Shown here one piece after another: positions 1-6,485 of a stretch of 6,712 nt of DNA. The translations under genes and the position numbers were made by a program. Origin of the DNA: UMGS902 sp045580835 (GTDB lineage: Bacteria > Bacillota > Clostridia > Oscillospirales > CAG-272); assembly GCA_045580835.1 (NCBI GenBank), contig JAZNOM010000089.1, positions 1-6,712 on the forward strand, in the 5' to 3' direction. The notes under the pieces are model-generated. The model saw only the letters and a list, made by a program, of their open reading frames with translations. It did not search any database and was not told where the DNA came from. Numbering within the stretch: position 1 is the stretch's first letter; the number at the start of each line of letters is the position of its first letter.

Positions 1-836
1 ATTGACGAGCCCGTGGTGTACGCATTTGAAAGCTCAATGAACTTGAACTCCCAGCTTGACCAAAGAATGATTTCCTCCGAAAAACGCGAAAGATGCATCA
101 TCAAAATCGAGAGTGACGAAAGCAACTCTGCCGCAAAGTCACGGTCGGAAACGCCGTCAAGCGAGTTTTGGCAGATGCCGTCAAAGCCGAGTTTTTGTGC
201 CTCAAAGCGGCGGTCGGTTGCATAGGTTGTTCCTGCGAGTGCGCAACAACCGATTGGCGAGAGATTCATGCGCTTTCTGGTATCCGAAAGTCTTTCAAGG
301 TCACGGAGCAGCATCATCGCGTATGCCATTAAGTGGTGACCGAAAACTATAGGCTGCGCACGCTGAAGATGCGTGTAGCCCGGCATAATCGTGGACTTGT
401 GAGCCTCTGCCTTTTCAAGGAGTGCCGCGATAAGGTCGCGTATATAACCGCTTATCGTATCAACCTCTTCACGCAGATACATGCGCACATCAAGTGCAAC
501 CTGATCGTTTCGGCTGCGCGCGGTATGAAGCTTTTTGCCAACATCGCCGAGTCTTTCGGTGAGAACCTGTTCAACAAACATGTGAATATCCTCACACGAC
601 ATATCAATCGCGAGTTTGCCGCTTTCGATATCCGAAAGTATTTCTTCAAGTCCGCCGATAAGCGTGTCCGCTTCTGCTGAAGTGATTATATTGCAGGCTG
701 CGAGCATTGCGGCGTGCGCCATACTGCCCGTAATATCCTGCTTGTACATTCTTGAGTCAAAGCCAATTGACGAGTTGAAATCGTCTGCAAGGCTGTCTGT
801 AAGACCGTCGGTGCGGCCCGCCCACATTTTTGCCAT
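1..836 (-). CDS. argH: Argininosuccinate lyase, N-terminal 278 residues (3' end outside window)
   Basis: This enzyme splits argininosuccinate into arginine and fumarate, the last step of arginine synthesis, in the cytoplasm as a homotetramer. It belongs to the fumarase/aspartase superfamily. I translated it by hand: it begins MAKMWAGRTDG and is open to the window edge. Visible family motifs are HTARSRNDQ (residues 104-112), PGYTHLQRAQP (152-162, with the active-site-region His155) and ALAGTTYATDR (199-209). The reading stops at ...NAYTTGSS (271-278), inside the superfamily signature GSSxMPxKxNP, so the catalytic serine loop is cut by the window boundary; nothing suggests the gene is broken. 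A full ArgH is about 460 residues, so roughly 180 are missing. The ATG at 834-836 follows a purine-rich AAAGGG-type ribosome site. It lies 61 nt after argG and is probably co-transcribed with it. Confidence 0.96.
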   Translation of the reverse strand, partial: MAKMWAGRTDGLTDSLADDFNSSIGFDSRMYKQDITGSMAHAAMLAACNIITSAEADTLIGGLEEILSDIESGKLAIDMSCEDIHMFVEQVLTERLGDVGKKLHTARSRNDQVALDVRMYLREEVDTISGYIRDLIAALLEKAEAHKSTIMPGYTHLQRAQPIVFGHHLMAYAMMLLRDLERLSDTRKRMNLSPIGCCALAGTTYATDRRFEAQKLGFDGICQNSLDGVSDRDFAAELLSSLSILMMHLSRFSEEIILWSSWEFKFIELSNAYTTGSS

Positions 837-864
837 CTTTTTTCCCTTTTTTAAAAATGAAATA

Positions 865-891
865 TGTCAAGCGCCCTTTGGGCGCTTGACA
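865..891 (-). terminator. Perfect 12-bp hairpin between argG and argH (partial terminator or processing/stability element)
   Basis: The arms 865-876 and 880-891 are perfectly complementary and enclose a 3-nt loop; the stem core is GTCAAGCGCCC. On the minus strand it starts 6 nt after the argG stop codon. It is followed by a T-rich but interrupted run (ATATTTCATTTTT) and then the argH ribosome site. A strong GC stem with an imperfect U-run fits a leaky terminator that lowers argH relative to argG, or a 3'-end stabiliser after processing. Which one applies cannot be told from sequence alone. Confidence 0.6.
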
Positions 892-897
892 ATACTA

Positions 898-2124
898 TTA
901 TTTGTTATTGTTCTTTGCATCAACCATAGCCTGAACCTTGATAGGAAGACCGTAGAGGTTGATAAATCCTGCGCTGTCCTTCTGGTCGTAGTCGCTTTCG
1001 CCGAAGGTTGCAATTTCTTCGCTGTAAAGCGAGTAGTCGCTCCAAACGCCTGCGTTAATCATGTTGCCCTTGTAGAGCTTAAGGCGAACCTTACCGGTAA
1101 CCTTTTCCTGAGTTTTGTCAACAAATGCTGCAAGTGCCTCGCGTAAAGGTGTAAACCACTGACCGTTGTAAACAAGCTCGGCATAGGTGATAGAGAGCTT
1201 CTGCTTTTCGTGCATGGTCATCTTGTCAAGGCAAATCGACTCAAGCACGCTGTGTGCCTTGTAAAGAATTGCTCCGCCGGGAGTTTCATAAACGCCGCGA
1301 CACTTCATGCCGACAAGACGGTTTTCAACGATATCAAGAAGACCGATGCCGTTTGCGCCGCCAAGCTCGTTGAGCTTCAGAATAATGTCCTTTGCGCTCA
1401 TCTTCTTGCCGTCAAGCGCTACGGGAACGCCCTTTTCAAAGTCAAGCTCGATATATGTGGGAACGTCGGGTGCCTGAATGGGAGAAACGCCCATTTCAAG
1501 GAAGCCGGGCTTTTCGTAAAGCGGCTCGTTGCCCGTATCTTCAAGGTCAAGACCCTCGTGAGAAAGGTGCCAGAGGTTCTTGTCTTTGGAGTAGTTGGTT
1601 TCGCGGTTTATCTTGAGAGGGATGTTGTGCGCTTCTGCGTAGTCGATTTCCTCTTCGCGGGACTTGATATCCCACTCACGCCAAGGAGCGATAATGGGCA
1701 TGTTGGGCGCGAAGTGCTTGATTGTAAGCTCAAAACGAACCTGGTCATTGCCCTTGCCTGTGCAACCGTGGCAGATTGCATCTGCTCCCTCTTTGAGCGC
1801 TATCTCAACAAGACCCTTTGCAATGCAAGGACGCGCGTGGCTTGTGCCGAGGAGGTATTCCTCGTAAACTGCGCCAGCCTTAACGCAGGGAATGATGTAG
1901 TCGTTTACATATTCCTCGGTGAGGTCGAGAACGTAAAGCTTGGACGCGCCGGTCTTGAGCGCTTTTTCTTCAAGTCCCTCAAGCTCGTCTGCCTGACCTA
2001 CGTTGCCCGATACCGCGATAACCTCGCAGTTATTATAGTTTTCCTTAAGCCACGGAATGATAATAGAGGTGTCAAGTCCTCCCGAGTACGCGAGAACTAC
2101 TTTTTTGATGTCTTTCTTATCCAT
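898..2124 (-). CDS. argG: Argininosuccinate synthase
   Basis: This cytoplasmic enzyme joins citrulline and aspartate, using ATP (to AMP and PPi), to give argininosuccinate, the substrate of the next gene's product. The 408-residue length is normal for the family. The N-terminal nucleotide-binding domain carries the PP-loop AYSGGLDTS (residues 12-20). Further signatures are GTSHARPCIAK (93-103), GCTGKGNDQVRFE (120-132), YSKDKNLWHLSHEG (178-191) and RGVYETPGG (276-284), so the active-site framework is intact. The ATG at 2122-2124 is preceded by GAAAGG, 9 nt upstream, which supports this start. It is the first gene of an argG-argH operon. The near-consensus promoter and ARG boxes just upstream imply repression by an arginine-responsive ArgR-type regulator, which is not in the window. 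Confidence 0.98.
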   Translation of the reverse strand: MDKKDIKKVVLAYSGGLDTSIIIPWLKENYNNCEVIAVSGNVGQADELEGLEEKALKTGASKLYVLDLTEEYVNDYIIPCVKAGAVYEEYLLGTSHARPCIAKGLVEIALKEGADAICHGCTGKGNDQVRFELTIKHFAPNMPIIAPWREWDIKSREEEIDYAEAHNIPLKINRETNYSKDKNLWHLSHEGLDLEDTGNEPLYEKPGFLEMGVSPIQAPDVPTYIELDFEKGVPVALDGKKMSAKDIILKLNELGGANGIGLLDIVENRLVGMKCRGVYETPGGAILYKAHSVLESICLDKMTMHEKQKLSITYAELVYNGQWFTPLREALAAFVDKTQEKVTGKVRLKLYKGNMINAGVWSDYSLYSEEIATFGESDYDQKDSAGFINLYGLPIKVQAMVDAKNNNK

Positions 2125-2147
2125 GATATATCGCCTTTCGTTGTCTT

Positions 2148-2161
2148 TGAATATTTATGCA
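2148..2161 (-). promoter_or_regulatory. ARG box overlapping the P1 start point (ArgR/AhrC operator)
   Basis: The minus strand reads TGCATAAATATTCA, matching an ARG-box half-site palindrome of the type TGAATAAATATTCA at 13 of 14 positions. It starts 3 bp downstream of the P1 -10 and covers the predicted transcription start, a typical place for repression by arginine-bound ArgR. The 11-base core ATAAATATTCA occurs twice more at 2204-2224. Confidence 0.7.
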
Positions 2162-2164
2162 CAT

Positions 2165-2193
2165 ATTCTACACCAAACTATAGGTTTTGTCAA
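2165..2193 (-). promoter_or_regulatory. Main argG promoter (P1)
   Basis: On the minus strand, TTGACA (2188-2193, perfect -35) is separated by exactly 17 bp from TAGAAT (2165-2170, 5 of 6 to the -10 consensus). The expected start point is near 2158, giving an argG leader of about 34 nt with no room for a riboswitch or T-box. An ARG-box-like site covers the predicted start point. Confidence 0.85.
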
Positions 2194-2200
2194 GAGTTTT

Positions 2201-2224
2201 AGAATAAATATTCATAAATATTCA
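2201..2224 (+). promoter_or_regulatory. Overlapping pair of ARG boxes upstream of P1
   Basis: Two copies of ATAAATATTCA (2204-2214 and 2214-2224) share one base, so they repeat every 10 bp, about one helical turn. Extended to 14 bases they match TGAATAAATATTCA at 13 of 14 (2201-2214) and 12 of 14 (2211-2224). They lie just upstream of the P1 -35, and their orientation is opposite to the P1-proximal box. The centre of the nearer box is about 53 bp from that of the proximal box, close to five helical turns. This would suit a hexameric ArgR bridging both sites. Confidence 0.65.
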
Positions 2225-2226
2225 CA

Positions 2227-2256
2227 TTTATATGCAATTTGTCCACTTTTGTTCAA
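2227..2256 (-). promoter_or_regulatory. Possible second argG promoter (P2)
   Basis: On the minus strand, TTGAAC (2251-2256, 4 of 6) lies 18 bp before TATAAA (2227-2232, 5 of 6), with a predicted start near 2220. It is weaker than P1, and in AT-rich DNA such matches can arise by chance. Its position is notable: the ARG-box pair begins 2 bp downstream of its -10, almost the same geometry as at P1 (3 bp). Confidence 0.4.
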
Positions 2257-2262
2257 TCTTTG

Positions 2263-2312
2263 CACCGACCTTCGGTGATTTTGACGAATAAAACGCGGTA
2301 GCAAAGCGTTTT
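2263..2312. other. Two small hairpins in the argG upstream gap
   Basis: CACCGA/TCGGTG (2263-2268 with 2272-2277) forms a 6-bp stem with a 3-nt loop. AAAACGC/GCGTTTT (2290-2296 with 2306-2312) forms a 7-bp stem with a 9-nt loop and a T-run on the plus side. No plus-strand gene precedes them. On the minus strand the second could act as a weak backup terminator for the transporter operon. The adjacent 2315-2348 is almost pure A/T, and I see no gene in 2125-2362. Confidence 0.3.
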
Positions 2313-2348
2313 TGATGAAAAATTATACATTATATTATATATATAAAC

Positions 2349-2380
2349 AAAAATTCGGCTGATTAAACAGCCGAATTTTT
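2349..2380 (-). terminator. Intrinsic terminator of the AI-2E transporter operon, overlapping the stop codon
   Basis: The arms 2349-2361 (AAAAATTCGGCTG) and 2368-2380 are perfectly complementary over 13 bp with a 6-nt loop. On the minus strand the stem ends in TTTTT followed by GTTTATATAT, a usable U-run. The TAA stop of the second transporter gene (2363-2365) lies in the loop, so its last four sense codons form the ascending arm. The symmetric A/T ends could also stop plus-strand transcription, but no plus-strand gene feeds into it. Confidence 0.85.
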
Positions 2381-3511
2381 AACAGTTTCCTGTTTTTTAT
2401 TGCGCCAACCGATAAAGATGTCGCGAAGCGTTACGTAGAGCGGAAGCGCAAACAATGCGCCGAGCAGATTGCCGAGAAAATATCCGACAAACACGCAGAT
2501 AATAGTTGTGCCCAGCGAAACGCGCACCTTTTTGTTTGTGATGCGCGGAGTGATAAACAGATAGTCCAAAAATGTCAAGGCGACAAACACAACCGCATAC
2601 CAAACTGCCATATCGGTGTTGGTCACAAACACTACAAAAAGTCCTACTCCTCCGCCGATAAGTGTACCGACAACGGGTACAAAACTGCACACTGCAACGA
2701 TAAGAGCAACAAGCGAGAAAAATTCAAGTCCCATCGCAAGCAGCACAAGATAGTATACAACGGCTAAAATCACCATGTTGTAGGCGCGAGCCGAGTAAAA
2801 ATGCACCATATTGCGGTAAAGCGAGCCGAAAAATGATGAAACCTTTGCATTTGCGGTTTCGGGAAAAAGCGCGGCGCTTGCTCTTCGGCATATAGCCTTG
2901 AGCTTGTCGCGGCGAAACATTGCGTAAAGCGAAATAATAGTCGCAAGCACCCATGCCGAGAGGGTTGAAACAAAATTTCCAAGCGCACCTGCAACCGCAA
3001 GCGCAACGCTCGGGAAGTCGGATAGCCAATCGCTTATCGTCTTGTTGAACGCGTTTACAATCGTTTCAAGATTTTTACCGATAAAACCGAAGTTGTCGGA
3101 AATATCTCCTATAAACTTATTGAGTACGGGGAAATACTCGTCTGCAAAGTTTGCGGCAAACAAATACGCCCTTGATGCTTGCAAAACAAGAATAACTACA
3201 ACAAGCGCAACCACTGCAAGCAGCAGAAGATATGCGCAAACAACCGCCAGAACCTTTGCTTTTTTGTGATAGCTTTTATGCTTTTTCAAAAGCTTTGTGA
3301 ACTTTGCTTCAAAGAAATCAGCTATCGGCAAAAGCACAAGCATAAGCAGAAATGCATATACAAGCGGAGAAATAACCGAAAGGAGCTTTGAAAACGCCGC
3401 TCCGACTTCTTTGATGTTGAGCAGTATGCTGAAAACAAACGCCGCAAAAGCAACCACTATCAAAACGAGCAGCGCCGTGGTATTGTATTTTGAATTTCGT
3501 TCAAACTTCAC
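2363..3511 (-). CDS. AI-2E family transporter, divergent second copy
   Basis: A 382-residue integral membrane protein of the AI-2E/PerM-like family, whose members export or exchange small solutes such as AI-2 or ions; the substrate cannot be read from sequence. Hydrophobic segments are near residues 12-32, 44-64, 87-110, 168-196, 243-262, 264-297, 301-320 and 335-362, with the usual long soluble stretch (about 111-165) after the first helices. The family's conserved loop appears as SFVPVVGTLIGGG (276-288) and the following motif as LDYLFITPRITNKKV (315-329); both are less canonical than in the neighbour. I chose the GTG start at 3509-3511 because AAGGGGG lies 7 nt upstream and it overlaps the previous gene's TGA in a GTGA arrangement, implying translational coupling. 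It aligns from its first residues (MKFERNSKYNTTALL) with the neighbour, so the two are tandem paralogues. Confidence 0.88.
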   Translation of the reverse strand: MKFERNSKYNTTALLVLIVVAFAAFVFSILLNIKEVGAAFSKLLSVISPLVYAFLLMLVLLPIADFFEAKFTKLLKKHKSYHKKAKVLAVVCAYLLLLAVVALVVVILVLQASRAYLFAANFADEYFPVLNKFIGDISDNFGFIGKNLETIVNAFNKTISDWLSDFPSVALAVAGALGNFVSTLSAWVLATIISLYAMFRRDKLKAICRRASAALFPETANAKVSSFFGSLYRNMVHFYSARAYNMVILAVVYYLVLLAMGLEFFSLVALIVAVCSFVPVVGTLIGGGVGLFVVFVTNTDMAVWYAVVFVALTFLDYLFITPRITNKKVRVSLGTTIICVFVGYFLGNLLGALFALPLYVTLRDIFIGWRNKKQETVKNSAV

Positions 3512-4707
3512 TTTGCCGCCCCCTTTTTCACTTTGTAGGATGCCGTATCCGTCGGCAAGCCTTTTTTCTTAAGTCTGCCGCATACAATCTCGTTGAATGC
3601 GTGATAGATAACGGTAAACACGGGCACGCCGACAAACATACCTGCCACTCCGAAAAGACCGCCGCCTATGGTAATTGCAACGATGATAAGCAGCGAGTCA
3701 ACACCGACCTTTTCGCCGAGTATTTTCGGTCCAACTATGTTGCCGTCAATCTGCTGAATTACAAGCACGAGCGCCGCAAACCACAAAACCTTGATAGGGT
3801 CGGCAATAAGGATGATAAACGCGCACGGTACGGCACCGATAAACGGACCAAAGTAGGGAATCATATCTGTAACGCCGCAAATCAGCGCGACAAGCGGATA
3901 GTACGGAATTTTGAATAGACCAAAGACAACAAAATTTATCGCGGTTATGAAAAGCGCATTTACGATTTTACCCGAAATAAAGCTTGAAAACACCTCGTCG
4001 GTATAGGAAAGCCACCTTCTTGCACCAAGATTGAAACTGTCCGAAAAAATCGCATCCGAAATCTTGGAGATTCCCGAGAAAATCAGTTCCTTTTCAAACA
4101 AGAAGTACATTGCAAAGATAAACGATACCACCGCTTTGGCAACGATTACAATAATCTTTGACGAATATGTCAAAAGAGTATTTGCAAATCCGCCGAGAAA
4201 ACCGAATGCAGTGCCGAGCATATCGTCTACCGAGTCAAGCAGCTTTTGCGTATTGAAAAGCGACAAAAACAGCTCGTTTCCGTCCTCCTGCATCTCGGTA
4301 ACAAAGTCGCGTACCCACCCCGTAACCTTGACAACGTACCCCTCAAACTTTGACTCAAGCGATGCGTAGCTTGATGCTATCTGCGGCACCATTATTCCAA
4401 GGAATGCTGCAATTATCGCAAGTACCACAAGCATTGAGCAGGCAACCGCAAGCGCCCTTGCCGCCTTTTTGCTTGCAATACGCTTTTTGAAAACCTTTTT
4501 ATCAAAAAAGTCACAAACGGGGTTTACGAGATATGCAATTACAAATCCGAAAAACACGGGGCTTACCGCCGTGAAAAAGTCTTTTATAAAGCCGGATATA
4601 ACCGACGGAAACAAAAACGCAAACACTATTGCAAGAGCAAGCAAAATCGTGCAGCAGGAGTATATCAAAAGCGTTGTGTGCTTTTTTGTCCACTCAAATT
4701 TAAGCAT
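3508..4707 (-). CDS. AI-2E family transporter, canonical first copy
   Basis: A 399-residue polytopic membrane protein with clear AI-2E-family (PF01594-type) features; some relatives export the quorum signal AI-2, while others act in salt or pH tolerance, so the substrate is open. Hydrophobic segments are near 12-33, 43-62, 84-107, 168-204, 248-264, 269-302, 306-321 and 338-370. The conserved motifs are DMIPYFGPFIGAVP (281-294), QQIDGNIVGPKILGEKVG (318-335) and GGGLFGVAGMFVGVPV (348-363). The C-terminus is basic (RLKKKG...KVKKGAAK), as expected for a cytoplasmic tail. The ATG at 4705-4707 has AAAGGA 7 nt upstream. It is first in a two-gene operon with its paralogue, transcribed away from ispE. 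No luxS or signalling gene is nearby, so a quorum-sensing role should not be assumed. Confidence 0.93.
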   Translation of the reverse strand: MLKFEWTKKHTTLLIYSCCTILLALAIVFAFLFPSVISGFIKDFFTAVSPVFFGFVIAYLVNPVCDFFDKKVFKKRIASKKAARALAVACSMLVVLAIIAAFLGIMVPQIASSYASLESKFEGYVVKVTGWVRDFVTEMQEDGNELFLSLFNTQKLLDSVDDMLGTAFGFLGGFANTLLTYSSKIIVIVAKAVVSFIFAMYFLFEKELIFSGISKISDAIFSDSFNLGARRWLSYTDEVFSSFISGKIVNALFITAINFVVFGLFKIPYYPLVALICGVTDMIPYFGPFIGAVPCAFIILIADPIKVLWFAALVLVIQQIDGNIVGPKILGEKVGVDSLLIIVAITIGGGLFGVAGMFVGVPVFTVIYHAFNEIVCGRLKKKGLPTDTASYKVKKGAAK

Positions 4708-4740
4708 ATCCGTATCCTTTCTTATAATAATCCAATTTAC

Positions 4741-4749
4741 ATTATAGCA
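4741..4749 (-). promoter_or_regulatory. Extended -10 promoter of the transporter operon
   Basis: The minus strand carries TGCTATAAT, a perfect TATAAT with the TGn extension. No good -35 is present at 16-18 bp, consistent with an extended -10 promoter. The predicted start near 4734 leaves a leader of about 27 nt. Confidence 0.65.
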
Positions 4750-4776
4750 TAATTTTTCGATAATTTATAGTATTTC

Positions 4777-4805
4777 TTGAAAAATTCACATAAACAATAT
4801 ATAAT
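4777..4805 (+). promoter_or_regulatory. ispE operon promoter
   Basis: TTGAAA (4777-4782, 5 of 6) is followed after exactly 17 bp by a perfect TATAAT (4800-4805). The predicted start is near 4812, so the leader is only about 16 nt and begins just before the ribosome site. It is back to back with the leftward transporter promoter, with 30 bp between that -10 and this -35. Confidence 0.82.
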
Positions 4806-4814
4806 ATTTAGGAT

Positions 4815-4820
4815 AGGAGG
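4815..4820 (+). promoter_or_regulatory. Ribosome binding site that fixes the ispE start
   Basis: AGGAGG lies 7 nt before the ATG at 4828. It excludes the longer reading from the TTG at 4777, which is the promoter -35 and would not be transcribed. It also makes the internal ATG at 4846 unlikely. Confidence 0.9.
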
Positions 4821-4827
4821 GCTGAAT

Positions 4828-5715
4828 ATGAAAAGTAATATCGGCATGGAAGCCCGCGCAAACGGTAAGGTAAACCTTTATCTCGATGTCCTCTCTCGCG
4901 CGGACAACGGCTTTCATCAAATAAAAAGTATAATGCAGAGCGTAAGCCTTTGCGACAGAATGTTGGTTTCGGCTGCAAGGGGCAGTCTTACTGCTATCCG
5001 CATCTCCTGCGATGTGCCGTACGTCCCCTGCGACGAGCGAAACATTGCATATAAAGCCGCAGCAAGATTTCTTGAAGCAAGCGGAATTTCTGCCGAAGTG
5101 GACATTGCGCTTCAAAAGCGCATACCCGTTTCGGGAGGAATGGCAGGCGGCAGCACCGATGCCGCAGCAGTACTGCGTGCGCTTAACAAACTTTTCGGCG
5201 GCGCTATGTCAAACGAAGAGCTATACAAGGTTGCCTCCTCACTCGGAAGTGACGTTCCCTTTTGCCTCATGGGCAAAACCGCACTTTGCGAGGGGCGCGG
5301 CGAGATTCTGACACCGCTCGAAAACCGCACAAAGCTGCTTTTTTTGATAGTTCCAAGCAGTGAAATCGTGTCTACACCGTGGGCATACGGCGAGCTAGAC
5401 CGCATATTTGACGATTTTTCGGGGCGCGACAACGAAGCGCGCTTTGATACGCTTTGCCAAGCGCTTGCAGGCGGCGACGCGCGTGGTGTTGCGGCAAATA
5501 TGTACAATATCTTTGAATATGCAATTTTACCCGAACGCCCTGTAGCGCGCCGCGCAAAAGAACTTTTGCTCGAAAACGGCGCCATAGGCGCAATGATGAG
5601 CGGAAGCGGCCCCACCGTGTTTGGCATATTTGAAGACGAAGAAACAAGAAATGCGGCAAAATCCGCACTGAAGGACAACGGCTATTATCCCAAAGCAGCC
5701 GAAAGTATAATTTAA
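4828..5715 (+). CDS. ispE: 4-diphosphocytidyl-2-C-methyl-D-erythritol kinase
   Basis: This GHMP-fold kinase phosphorylates the 2-OH of CDP-methylerythritol with ATP, a middle step of the MEP pathway to IPP and DMAPP in the cytoplasm. The product has 295 residues, normal for IspE. Visible features are the N-terminal substrate-site segment GKVNLYLDV (13-21, Lys14 equivalent to the conserved active-site lysine), the glycine-rich ATP loop PVSGGMAGGSTDAAA (100-114), GSDVPF (140-145, with the likely catalytic base Asp142) and the third GHMP motif MSGSGPTVFG (257-266). Two small departures from the usual pattern are Gly13 where AKxN is common, and NGFH (27-30) where DGYH is common; the core catalytic residues remain. 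It is first in an operon with the hydrolase, which starts 15 bp after its stop. Confidence 0.96.
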   Translation: MKSNIGMEARANGKVNLYLDVLSRADNGFHQIKSIMQSVSLCDRMLVSAARGSLTAIRISCDVPYVPCDERNIAYKAAARFLEASGISAEVDIALQKRIPVSGGMAGGSTDAAAVLRALNKLFGGAMSNEELYKVASSLGSDVPFCLMGKTALCEGRGEILTPLENRTKLLFLIVPSSEIVSTPWAYGELDRIFDDFSGRDNEARFDTLCQALAGGDARGVAANMYNIFEYAILPERPVARRAKELLLENGAIGAMMSGSGPTVFGIFEDEETRNAAKSALKDNGYYPKAAESII

Positions 5716-5730
5716 GTTGAGGAAAACATC

Positions 5731-6474
5731 ATGGACAAGCAATTTTTAAAAACTCATTTTCACAAGCTCTGCGCCACAAACATTGAGCTTATCCGCGGCG
5801 AGATACGCGGCATTGCCCTCTATTTCACAGGACTTGGACACAAGCACTACCTCGGAAACGATATGGCGGCGGCGCCCGTCTGCGCCGAAAACGGTATTCT
5901 CTACATCCTGCCATACTATAACACATGGTGCTGGATGAATAACAAGACCGTTAAATACATCGACACCATAATCGACACCGCTATGAAGCTTTACGGTGTA
6001 GATAAGAATGTACCCGTAGGTCTTTACGGCGGCAGTATGGGCGGATATAACACATTCCACTACGCTATGAAATCCAAGTACAAAATCGTTGCCGCAGACG
6101 TGCTTTGCCCCTGTTGCAACATGGAATATGAGCTTTACTGCAATGAAAATACTCTTTTCCGCTCATATTTCGAAGCGGTGATGGATGACACCGACGATTT
6201 TGCAACCTATGTGCGCGAAAACTCACCCGTAAACATGGTTGAAAAGCTACCGAAAATCCCCTACCGCTTTGCAGTAGGTCTTAAGGACATGACTCTTATC
6301 GTTGCCCAGCATAGCGACCTTATGATTGAGCGCATGAAAGCCGCCGGTCACGATGTTACAAGAATGGACTATCCGACTGTTGCACACTGCGACCTTCCCC
6401 ACGCAGACAGAATCAACGAGCACAAGTGGCTCTGCGAAAAAATGCTGGAAGCGGCAAACATGAGAACCTTTTAA
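5731..6474 (+). CDS. Alpha/beta-hydrolase fold protein, substrate unknown
   Basis: A 247-residue, apparently cytoplasmic protein with no signal peptide or membrane segment. It carries a nucleophile elbow LYGGSMGGY (98-106, Ser102) within the usual strand-turn-helix. It has a plausible acid residue at GLKD (Asp186) and a late histidine in TVAHCDLPH (His219, with His224 as alternative), in the order Ser-Asp-His expected for esterases and prolyl-oligopeptidase-like hydrolases. The family is recognised by architecture only; I cannot name a substrate. It is fairly cysteine-rich, including CPCC (126-129) shortly after the nucleophile. The start is supported by TGAGG 8 nt upstream of the ATG. The 15-bp gap after ispE and the absence of a promoter between them imply co-transcription, which does not prove a role in isoprenoid synthesis. 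Confidence 0.85.
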   Translation: MDKQFLKTHFHKLCATNIELIRGEIRGIALYFTGLGHKHYLGNDMAAAPVCAENGILYILPYYNTWCWMNNKTVKYIDTIIDTAMKLYGVDKNVPVGLYGGSMGGYNTFHYAMKSKYKIVAADVLCPCCNMEYELYCNENTLFRSYFEAVMDDTDDFATYVRENSPVNMVEKLPKIPYRFAVGLKDMTLIVAQHSDLMIERMKAAGHDVTRMDYPTVAHCDLPHADRINEHKWLCEKMLEAANMRTF

Positions 6475-6485
6475 AGATTTCCGAC

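Noticed and set aside
1..836. argH as a pseudogene because it lacks an end
   Set aside because: The frame is open with intact motifs up to the window edge, so it is cut by the window and not broken.
2125..2164. T-box or arginine riboswitch in the argG leader
   Set aside because: The leader from P1 is only about 34 nt and shows no T-box sequence or multi-stem structure. Control by ArgR operators explains the region.
1210..2202. Long plus-strand open frame of 330 codons across argG
   Set aside because: It is fully antisense to a clear argG, shows no recognisable domain, and runs across the argG promoter. It is a codon-bias shadow of the real gene.
2363..4707. A quorum-sensing locus based on the AI-2E family name
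   Set aside because: No luxS, receptor or kinase gene is present. Most members of this large family have untested or other roles, so the name is not evidence of AI-2 export.
4777..4827. N-terminal extension of IspE from the TTG at 4777
   Set aside because: The codon coincides with the -35 hexamer and lies upstream of the predicted transcription start. AGGAGG points to the ATG at 4828, and the family's N-terminus fits that start.
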